A stretch of 64,000 bases of DNA from a virus. A program made the position numbers and the translations under genes. The notes under the pieces were generated by a model. That model saw only the letters and a program-made list of their open reading frames with translations. It did no database searches and was not told where the DNA came from. The DNA lies in the IMG/VR virus record IMGVR_UViG_3300030098_005194, positions 1 to 64,000 of that record. One strand, written 5' to 3'. Below, piece after piece: positions 51,001 through 63,000 of this stretch. Position 1 is the first letter of the stretch. Every line of letters begins with the position of its first letter.

Positions 51001-54000
51001 TAATTATGAGGCGCACTTTGTGCTAATCCTCTGAAGCCCTCATCATTTGATAAGTCATCACTAGCTATATCTGCGAATAAAACACTCCACCAAGGTACAT
51101 TCAAAGTAACTCCGGGTGTTGAATCTGAAAACATTGGTGAGTAAGGGAATCCCCTTCTTGAAAAGGAAGGACTCTCATTCAAATTTACACCATATGGGTT
51201 GTACAAAAGTAGTTTTGGTATATTTGTAAATTGACTTCCGAAATCAGGATTGATGTCCAGCATCATTTCGTTTATCATTACTTCACACCCTCTGACATCG
51301 GCTTCAGTAGAGCGAGCCAATACTAGTGTCATAGCACCAGTGTTGGATTCATCATGCTTTATTCCGATGACCGTATTGACTTGTTGAGCTGTTAATGCAT
51401 AGGTTGTGTCATCTGCGCCGCCTAGTTGATTGCTGAAAAGATTGGGCTGTATGACAATTTGGTACGCCCCCACTTCAGCCGGGTCTGGGAAGTGATTTGC
51501 TAGCGTGTAGCTGGAGGCAGCCTGTAACGTGATACTGTGTCCACCTGCCTTGTTTATCGTACCAGCATCCCCCTGACTACCCAAAACCCCGTAACCGTCC
51601 CATTTTACAGCAGTTTCAAACATTAATGTGAAAGCACCACCGTGTAAGTCCGAAGGACCGCTAGGTGCAGCGTTTATCGCACTGAAGTTTATTTCTGCTT
51701 CCATTGGGTTTATGCTGTTTCCTATCGATAAGTCATCTTTTGTTGGTACGTTCTCAGCGCTGGCTTTTATTGCGTCCGACAAAATTTTTCCATCCATTGT
51801 CTGTCTTAGCATGTTTTGCTCGGCTCTGTGTTTTTTGTACAGGGACTGGTACACTGGGTGAGCCCAATGGCCCGGTAGCATGGGTTGGGTTGCATTCACG
51901 TAATGATGGCCCATTCTTGGATATGGCATGGGTGTCATTACGGGTTTTGTGTATCTGTCGTAAGCGTTTGTCACACTAGTGATGTACTCAGTATGTGCCA
52001 TATCAGGGGAGTTTCCGCTTACTTCAGCATGGTCACGTAGTCTTCTTGCTGCGAAGAATCTGTTGCTTCCTGCGGGTATGTAAAAAGATGGCACTAGAAG
52101 CAATGTGTCTGACGTAGCAGCTAGAGTTGTGAAATTTGCATCAGCCTTTACACCCGTGAAAGTGCTACCAGAAATGCCTGTATAGGTAGCTACACCGCTT
52201 TCTCCGGTAGTGGGATTGTACAATCTCATGTACCTTCTATCATCATTTTCTTCCCTTGAGCCAAAGTCTCTGGTTTCTTTGAATGTCAAAGTACCATTAG
52301 TCACGCTACCCCCAGTAGTAGCTGCGCTTAACTCAAAGGAAGTGCTGTTCGATATGCTGGATATTATTGCGCCTGTTGGTATGCCTGTACCAGAAACTTG
52401 CATTCCTATAACTAGGGAGGCAGTGCTATCTATCGATACACTGGTAGAGTTATTGTAATCACATGTGGCGTCCGTGAAAGTTCTCTTCCAGACATGTACG
52501 TTTGGAGCGGCGTTTACAGTGACAACTCCACTGGAGAAAGAAACGAATGTCAGAGTTTGTGTCTCTACGTCATTTGCAGCAGAGTTGGAACCAGTAGTGT
52601 ACACGTTTGGATACCTGTGTGTGCTACTATGTCCCATCTTCGTAACATGGAAGAAAAGCGCCCTATCGTGCAATTCATACGAGTTTTTGAGAGTAGCAAC
52701 ATCCAAACCGCCTACCTTTGATTTTTCGTTAACTGGGTCGTAATGCTCCCATCCAACCTCCTCGTAAGTGGGATGTCCCTGCCCAATGCCGTATGTGGTA
52801 TCATAGAAGCTACTCAGCCTAGTTGAGTTATCACCGGGGTGTTGCATGCCACCAGAACCAAAAGTCTCGTTTTGATACGCCTGTATGGGGTCAAAACCAG
52901 AACGAACCACTAAGTTGCCCGGTATGCTATCCGGATTTGGCAGTTGTACCGCTAGTCTTGGTTTGAGTCCAGAATTAGCTAAAGCAGGTCCCGTCTTATT
53001 TTCTGTTACATTACTGAAGACACCAAGACCAGCATCGAACACGGTCGTTGTTTCTTGTGAAGTAAATTGACTGAGATTGAAAGTTCTGATGATTGTACCA
53101 AGCGGGCTTCCTCCTTCTATGACATGCTCTTGCCCAGCATCGTCAACAACCAAAATTTCCTCAAATTGAATTTCTTCATTTGGAATTTGTAAAATATTTT
53201 TTACATTGAAAATATTTTTTTCTGAGAGCTGTGGTTGGGAAATTTCTTGTGCTTGTAACACTGGCATCATAGCAGAATTGGTTGTTTCAAACGAAAAACG
53301 CACATTTCCATAAATTTTTTCTCCAGTCAAATATTTTGTATTGCTTTTTACACGGGTCACGAAAGGCACTGCACCAAGCCCTCTAGCATCCAAAGTAGGT
53401 AGACTTAGGTTACCTCCATCCATTCTTTTCCAAACAATATTTTCTACAGAAAAATTCTTTGCTGCAAATTTTTTCTGAGTTTGGAAACCATTTACATCAG
53501 ACAACCAATACTGATTTGAGAAGCCTGTTTCAGCCGTGTAAGCAGTGCCAGAATATTTGTCTTCAGCCACATTTCTTTCTGCTTCACCAGATTGTAGATT
53601 GAATGAACCGGGAGAGAAATCCAAGTCGTGTATCAAATCACCAGTCTTTGCTCTGTCTGGCGTGGCGTTGGAAAGTTTGGTATCTGAAGAAGGAGCGCTA
53701 TGCATGTACTTGTAAGCAGGAGTCCCTCCAGTTGGGAACAAGTCATCAATCCAATTGGCATCTATGGTATCCACTGGAACTGTTGTGCCATCGGCAATCA
53801 GAGCCTCTACGTTTGGCCCAGCATTTGCTGGCGCTGTGTATCTATCCTGACCGTGAATCCTATCGTCCCATATCGTAGTGCCAGAATCAGAGATGTCCTC
53901 CTCCTGTCTCAAATACAGCCAATCCCCAACAGCGCTTGTACCGTCCCTGTCTCTTTTTGCCACAAGTGCTAGCTCGCTTTCATAAGAAACAACTAGGAAA

Positions 54001-57000
54001 GCAGATGTGTAGACTCCTTGTGATTTTTGTAGCTCGTCGGGTAAAATGCTAGTGTTTGATGTATTTGCGTGCGACATCACATAATTTGTTGGGTCGGAAA
54101 AGAGATTGTTCGGTGCAGCGTCTTCTGCATCTTTGTAGTTGTAACTTCTACCGTATGACGAAAATGTGTTATTAGAATAGATACTATCAATGTATCCTTT
54201 TTGATTTGTAGCACTTTGCCCACCGTCTATGACTGGTGTGCTTTCGGGACTTCCGAACAGTGGTGCAATGAGAGGGAGCTGTCCATACGTATTCATCACA
54301 GTGCCAGCCGACCCATATGGAGAGAAATTCAGGAAGGGGTGGTACGCCCCTAAACCAGCAGCATAACCAGTGGTATTCGTAGTGGTGGTATTTTTTGTGA
54401 CACTGGTTGTAATCTTGAGACTGTTGAGATAGGAGTACCTTTCGCCATGCCATCCAACAGCTCCCACTGGTTTTGTTCTATCTACAGCATCCACTATGCC
54501 TGAGAAGTGAACTTGTGTCATATGCTCACGACCACTACCACTCTCGTTGTCGTATCTAATGACCCCGCTCTTGGACCACACATAGAGGTTCTTTGATGAG
54601 GAAGGTGTGACGCCACCGTTGTCGTGCAAGAAATTTGCGTCAGGAGATGAGGCGTTTTCTTTTCTGTTGGGGGCAAGATAGAATCTTGCTTTGAAATCCG
54701 TTCCACTCAATATTATCTGCTTCATGAAATAACATGCATATGAAGCAGCATTGGTTGTGGAACTATTATCGATGTCACCCCTAATCCAACCTGAAGCTGG
54801 TAGGTTCTCAAGAAGGTCCCTATTGCTTGTGGCAACGCTTTCTATGTAGTACGGATGACTGCTGTTTTGGTATGTACCTGTTGCTGCGCCTATGTCTATC
54901 CAGCCGTATCTGTCTTGTCTCATTGCATTCCCCATGGAAGGCATATGTGTGCCTCCTATTGCCTTCAAAGCGCCTTTTCCGGGGAATGTGTTTATTGCTG
55001 CACCTAGTACGGTGGCAAGCTCCTCTCCATTCTGACAACGTGTAGCATCTACTGCTATGTATTCCATATCGGTGTCTTTGTCGGCTATCGTCGTACTACC
55101 AGTGACAATGCTCTTCAACATCGCTCCAGCCACACGGAAAGCAGTTGGATTGATTTTGCTATATCCACTAACAGATATTCTAGCGTCATTTTTTGGTGGG
55201 TTGAAAGTCAGTTGGTCATCTAACCAAGAACCACCGGGATGGAAGCCACCGTCCATGTGGAACACGGTGTCTGCTGCCATTGCTATACCGAAGCCAATGA
55301 AGGGAGTATGCCTGAGTGGTTGTGTTCTGTCATCAAAAGTAGACTCATCCCAAATCATCTGGCCGTACATTCTACCGTGTGAGGGCCTCTGTTTGTATGT
55401 ACGTCCCAAGGGATAGCCAGCGGGTGATTCCCAGTTCACCATAGCACGCCAATGATAAGCAGCATTTGCTAGATACTCTGTTTTATCGGGTGGCAGGTAA
55501 TCCCTATCCTCGTTGTTTATGTGATTGTGGAAGGCTTTAGTCATCAAAGGAACCTTTGAGAATGAGTTACCAGTGGTAATCACACGACCCGGATGTGGTT
55601 CTTTTGGATTCGATACTGATGTCTCCTCCCTTATTGGGAATGCCTGACCGGGACCAAAAACAAGGTAAGTCGTCTTATTGTCCACTCCATTCACATGGTC
55701 GTCATACCTTGCTGTCGGATGAGGGAACCTCAATACCAAAGGCACTGCTTTTGCCTTGACTACACCAGCGGCATAAGTCGTACCGCCCATATCCAAATCA
55801 GTGCTTAACACGTTATCCTTGTTGAAAAATGGAGGTAGAGCGCTCGCTCTGTGCTGATTGAGCAGAGCTGTACCGGGGAAGAAAGCTAATATGGCATTGC
55901 AGTCCAACATTGCGAAGCTAGTGGATATCTCGTTGGCGTTTTGAATCCCCGCTGTACCAGTGGGCCCGTTAGCGTAAGGGTGGGTGTAGAACTGCGAGTA
56001 GTCATTGTTGCTACCATCATTCACATCCATGACAACGCCACTGAATCCGCCACCGAAGAATAGTGGTACGCTGTGGTCGGGACTAGACTTACCGCCTCTG
56101 AAGAGGACTATTGGTTCTGAGAAGACGCTTCCTATGGAGCGTATGCCAGCGAATTTTCTCTCTAAGTGCAGATGTAAAAACTCGTCTTGTGCGGGTCTTG
56201 TACTGGGCCAATTTACCTCAGTATCAGAAAACCATTTCATACTATTGTTAGAAGCGAAACTAGCGCTGTCATTCACACTTTCAACCACAGCGTACTTCTC
56301 ATTATCGAGATAGACGACTGCTTTCTGACCTATCGAACGAGAAGCATCGCCACTGACAAAACTGCTAGCTGGTATTAGGAAATGATATGCGTTTGTGACA
56401 GTTTTGAATTGATTATTAGTGGCCCAATTTGAATCAGTAAACTCGCTTCTGTCAATTTGTAGAATAGGATTGTCTATCTTTGGGATTATGTGGTCGCCTG
56501 ATACGGAAGTGTAGGACTCACCAGTGAGATTCTTTCTCCATGCTACAGTAGAAACTGGGTTATTATCGCTATCTACGAACACAGGTGTGGCTGTGTTGGT
56601 GTTTGGACCGACTCCCTTCGTTCTTATTTCCAACAGAGTTTTTGGTATGTAACCACAATCTATTCTCATACCAGCGTCTATCTCAGCATCCGTGAATGCA
56701 TCATTAGTACCAAAGTCCCACACACCATCAGCCGTCAACTCAGCTTTCTGTATCTCACCAAACTCCAGATGTGCCGCTTGTATCCCCAAGTCTGGTGCGA
56801 CTACGGCACTAAATAGCTTTGAAAGTGGCGTGACGTTCCTCTCTGTATTGAAAGCAACAATCTGTATGGCATCGGGTGTAACGCCCCACTCACCGAAGGT
56901 TCTACCATCAGCGGCGTACATGGAAGTGCAATCGAAGAAAGTAACGCTATTCGCATCTTCCTTGTTTATTGCAGCCGCCGTAACAGCGCTCATCAACTCA

Positions 57001-60000
57001 TCAGTAACTAAGCAACTCCAGTTGATGGTTGGAGATACTAGCTTAATATCAGTTCCAGATGTAGCTGGCGCATTTTGTACGTTGTAGAAGGTATTTCCAT
57101 CCCTTCTCTCATATGATACCACCCTTCCAACTTCGTCATCTTGGGAAGTTACGGCATCGGTCATTTGTAACACACCATTCTCAAGTGGGAAGCCGAGATA
57201 CCCTAAGATGTCAGGATGGGGATGAGTGAAAGTAAGAGTACCGTTAGTTACTGAACCGCCTGTAGTAGATGCACTCAACTCAAAAGTAGTGGCATTCGTT
57301 ATGCTAGATACAGTAGCACCAGTGGGTATACCTGTTCCCGACACAGCCATGCCCGGTACTAGAAATGCGGTACTATCCATGGTTATGGTCGGGTCATTGT
57401 TGTAATCGCACGTAGCATCAGTGAAGCGGTATGGTGCGCTCAAAGTAGCAGTGAAACTGGTTGATGCGAAAGCCAAAGACATCCTCACTGCAATCTCAGG
57501 CGCTGGCTTCGCATTCCAACGAGCGCCTCTCCAACTCTGGTCAGTGAATGAGCTAACTAACCTACCAGTGGCGTCACCAGAACCCATCATCGAGGTACCA
57601 ATCGTAAAACCACCTTGAGAGGAGGACCTGTCATCGAAGAAGACGCATATCTCATCTTGTAGGGTATCAGGAGTCTTGGTGTTGGTATTGGCGAAGACCT
57701 GTCCCCTTCTGCTGTAGATGAATCTGATACCATGCTCACCACCCAGATGGTCCCTAAGTCTGAAGCCGTAGAGCTGTCCTTTCCCTATGTTCTCCTCGTC
57801 AAGCATATTGGCTGATATGTGTGAAGAGTATGTTCTTGTTGTGCTTGAGCTACCATACCTAGCGTTGTAAGTCGATTCGCCATTCTTGCCAAAGCCCCAA
57901 GTTCCGGCCACTGGAGCCCAACCGGGAACACCAGTTGCCACCAGACCACCGAAGTTTATTCTTGATATCGCTCTCTTCCCAATCCTCAGACCGTTGACCA
58001 GAGTTGAGGTGCTGCCCTCCAAGTCAAAGGAGTCCCTGTTGATGCTGTTGTGATTCTTACCGCTTATGACATCAGAGATAGACATGAAATCGGTCTTTTC
58101 CTCCGTACCAATGTCAGCTACTGATACTACGTCTTCTCCACTCTCATCGCTGTCAATGTACTGCTTGAGCGTGGTGATTGGGGCGAATGGCCTACCGTTC
58201 TTGTCAAGAGGCATGGGAGCAGGATGCATGTTCTCACCCTCCCTCTCGTCTGGAAGGGCCCAGAAATTCCTCCACCTACCACCGTGTCCTATCAGGAACT
58301 CTGGTTTGTACGTAGTCTGAGATGTGCTGTTGTCCAGCCAGACGCAGAAGTTTCTACCTGATGCGCCGGGAACTGTGCTGTGAATCACTATGGTGTGACC
58401 GATATTACCATCAGCATCCTCAACTTCTCTTCCCAAGTGTGCCCTTAGATAGCCCATGTGAGTGCCAGAGTCTGTGCTTGTGAAAGCTTGGTTGACATCC
58501 CACCACACAGCAGGGTCGTGCGCTGAACCACCACCGACTATGGCTGTTGAAGTAACATTCAAACCAGCATCAAAAACTTCTACAGTCTTACCCATTCTAG
58601 CATTCAAAGCACCATACTGATTGATTTTTCTGACTATTTCAGTGACACCTGAAAGCACATCAACAACGCCTTCCTTCTCTGCTATCTCACCTGCGTCTAT
58701 TGTGAGTCTTCTGACGAAATCCATGTCAGTCCATTGTGGTAGGTGTTTGATGCCTCTTAGCCCACTGCTCTGGTTAGCCTCTGCGTGACTGCTTAAGTCT
58801 AGTGAGCTAGAGCGAATGCCCTTGAGACAGAGGAAGGCTGGTATGACACGAGTGCCATCTGGTGTATCGAAGAACGTGGATGGGTCACGTAGTGATTTGC
58901 CTGATACCTCTCTGAACTTAACCAACGAGTCAATAAAGCTCCTAGCGCTTTTTCTTGATAGGGAATGCCTGTCGATGGCTCTGTTCAGCGTAGTTACACT
59001 TTCCTGTGTTCTAGGAGGCGTGCTGAATGAGTAGGATTGATTCGATGCTGCACCATTTATGCTGAAGCCTACGTGAACGTGGTGACCATGTGCCTTACCA
59101 AACAATCTGGAGTAATTATTTATTCTAGCGTTGTTAGTTCTAGTAAATGTCAGTGTCGTATTCGTGTTAGTAGCTGTGGTATCATGACTTAAAGTGAACA
59201 CGGTAGAACTATTGATAGCACTTATTGTTGCACCGCTAGGAATACCAGTGCCAGAAACTCCCATTCCTATTGATAAAAGTGATGTGCTGTCCATCGTAAT
59301 ATGTCTAACACTAGTCGTTGAACCATCACTAAGACCGCTAGTGTGATTAGTATCACAAGTGGCGTCAGTAAAAACGTCAGAATAGACAGTTTGACCTGTG
59401 AGGTCATCGCTCTGCTTGTTGGCTAAGTCATGTGCATATGCGCTCTCTATGAACTTGGATTGCTGTGTTGAGCGAATGTACCTGTTTTGAGAGGGGAAGC
59501 CATTAGCTACGTCTATCTGTGTGGTCCAAGCATATGGAGCGGCACCGTTAGTAGCTGGGAGGCTAACAGCCAAGTCCGTCATAGTCGTGTCAGTGTTTTC
59601 TACTACATGTCTGTTCCAACCTATGTGAGTAGCATCAGCCGATGACTGAACCTGCATGTGAATGTCTTGGAATGCAATGAACTCCCTGTCATGTACAACA
59701 TCATAGAGCAAGACCCTAGCATGTCCCTCATTGGCTAGGTATGGGTCTACGTATGCCACAGTGGGTGCTAGAGAAGCAGATAGACCAAGAGACACATAGT
59801 TCTCCTCAATCGTTCTGTTGACGTGTTGAGCGTAGTTTCTGGCAGTCTCAAGGGCGTTAGCACCTATCAGGAAGTTCTCCAATGGTATGCTGTCTCTGGG
59901 GTTGCTAGCGGCTAAAGTTCCCTCCCCACCATTGAACTCGCTCCAGACCTCACCCTCGTTGTAGACACCCCTGCTCTTGGCAAAGAGTCCCTCAACGGCA

Positions 60001-63000
60001 TGTGGATTGTTGTAGGACATATTGGCCCAGATAGTGTCGCCATCCCTTAGCCCTCCCGGTGCATATGGATTCAACCAAGTAGCGTTTAGGACCGCATCTA
60101 CATCTTTGAAGTCATTGACTAAGACCCCAATCTGAGCCCCACCATCGGCGGCTAGTTGAGTTGTCACGGTGCTATGAAGATTGGTTGTGTCAATCTCAAA
60201 CTTGAGTGCGTTGGTATCGGCTATATGCTCAGTTACGGTTCCTAAGAATCCTACTCTGACATCACCTAGACCATCTGCGTACTTGTAGAATATCTTGTCG
60301 TCCTTTCGCACGTTGAAATCAAACAGGTCATTCACACTGTTCGTTCCAGTGACTGTTAGCGTAGTTCCACCACCACCTGAAACCGAGGAGGCAAAAACAG
60401 CGCCGAAGTAAATGTTGTTCAGAAGCTCCCTGTACAGAGGGTCTACAGTGCTTAGAGCAGGTGGTATGTTATTGGTGAAAGAACCACCAGCATAAGCGGC
60501 TATGTACTCATCATACATTATTCTCCTAGTCCTCTGCTTGAGAACAACCTCAGAGCCAATCAAATCACTAGGCGTGAAGTAACTGCCCGTCTTCTCGTAA
60601 TGTGCTATGACTATCGCTGAGTTAGGTATGGCAGTGTTACTACTAGTGCCAGATATTTCATCAAGATGGCCGTAGTAGTGAAACCTGTATTCAGTGCCAT
60701 TCACATCCACTACAGCTTCATACAATAGACTGCCTATTGTACCCCCGCTCGCTGTATTAGAATTGCGGCTACCAAGATTAGGAAAGCGAGCAAAGTCCTC
60801 TTCAGAAAGTGATACAACATACGTGTGACCTCCTTCAGCATTGTCTCTTTGTATATCAATTCCAACAATCTCTCCCTTTGCCCTCTTAGGTTCAACACGA
60901 GGAGCATGCGGATTGGTTTCGGGACCACTCTTGAAAGAAACAGCGCTGACGTACTGCCTGAGTCCGTAGTCAACATTCCCACCTTGCGTCATTGCGCTGG
61001 CTTGGTCATAATAATACTCACCTCTATTCTCAAAGTCAGATGACGGAGTGTAGACATCTGAGGCCATTGCCGTAGCTGTGTCATCATGTAGTCCAACAAG
61101 CAGGGGTAGTCTTTCAGAGCGCCTGAGTTCATTGAGGAAATTAGTCGAAAACACATATGACAAGTTGGCTGGTACAGTCAAATAGTTGTTAGAAGTATCA
61201 ACTGCGCTGTACACTACCCACTCGCCACTACTCAAGAATGCCCTTCTGTATCTTGGCACCGATGTCAGATTCTTGAAAGAACCACTAGCCGATGGCGCTG
61301 GATACTTCGATGCATCCTCAACGTATATCCTTCTGTTGGAAGAATCCCATTTCACTATTCTGCTGTAAGGCACATGCTCGCCCTTAGCTATGGAGATTGA
61401 GTAAGCCGAGTTAGCCTCCCTGTCTGCTGGCTCGATGCCCTTTGGTCTTCTACCCACAGGGCTAGGATTGTAGGTATGTGCCGTGTGAGTGGCGTCGAGA
61501 TGAATCTTGAAGGCATTGCCGGGTCCAACGAATGTACCACTATCTGGATTATTGAAGAACTGGTTTGAGAAGAATGGTATCTCAACAAGTGCCCTAGTGC
61601 TGGCATACTGAGTACCAAGCTGATAGTCATGTGAGATATCACTGAGGGACTGGAACATTCTGTCATTCACGTTTGTGCCGTTGTCTATCATTGATTCATC
61701 GCCAAAGTCAGGTTCACTGAAGAGAGTGACGTTGAAAGCAAACACACCAGTAATTCCAGTAGCGGAATTGGTTGTTGCTCCTATGTTTTTCAACAAAGGT
61801 AGAATACCAGTGAACTCGTTCCCATCAGATGTGATGAAGTCCCCACTACCAGCAGTAGCATTGGAAAAAGTGAATGTAGTCAAGCTTCTTGAGTCGTATT
61901 TGGCGCTACTGCCATCAGCAAAGTAAACCCTACCAGAATTAGGAAAACCAAAGGTACCCCAGCTCTTCATATCAGATGATTGATTATTAAGCGGTTGCAC
62001 TGTAATGATAAAAGCCCCACTTGAGTGATTGTAGTCAAATTGCTTTGTAGCAACAGCATACGCCCTCCTAGTTGAGAAGGGCTTGTGACTGAAGGGACTC
62101 TTGGTGAAAGTGGGTTTGGTATCCACGCCTCCTTGACCCGGCCCTCCAAGAGTGACGGAAACAACAGGAGCATTAGGCTCAATCTCCTTGACCACGTTGG
62201 AATCAGGGCTACCTGAGCTAATCGCTGAGATGTTTCTACTGCCAATGTTGTTCTGCAAGCCCCAACACTCAACAGTGGTGTAGCTTCTACCCTCTACGTT
62301 ATCCTCCTCTAATACACCTTTCACCTTAGCACGGGACATCATGTAATGAATTGACACTTCATTTGGTGTTCCCTTGGTATTGAGTGCATCCTGAGCGTAG
62401 TGCAACTGGTTGGTTCTAGCCCTGTCGCTTGGATGTATTATCAATCTCATATTGGAGTCAACTGTGGTTATCTCCACATTGTCTATGATGTCAAAGGACT
62501 CGTATATGGGCGAGTTAGAGGAAGTAACCAATACATCTGGTTCACCTGCGTTAGTTCCAGATGATACGACATCCATTCTCTGAAAATCAGAAAAGTCAAC
62601 TAGGTCCTTCTCTGATGGCAAAGGGTCAAAGAAGAGTTTGTGGAATGAGGACTCGTGTGTAGTGGTCTTACTGGTGGAATCCTCTATCACACTAGGTGTG
62701 GTGTTTGTGTTAGTATCAGAGGCATATGGGGTATAACCACTACCGGGTGTTAACGACTCGTCTAGAGTCAAATCGGCATCAAAGCCTTCACTGTTATCGC
62801 CTGAGAGGGAATGTGGGTTCAAAAGCTCCTGCTTGTGCGTGAAATCATCTGTGTTAATGTCTATGTATCCACCGGGTGCATGCAATGTCAAACCAACTCT
62901 AGTGAATGTCAATGTGGTATTCGTGTTAGTGGCCGTTGTGTTCTGACTGAGTGTAAATGTAGTGGAGTTATTGATAGCACTCACAGATGCGCCCGAAGGT

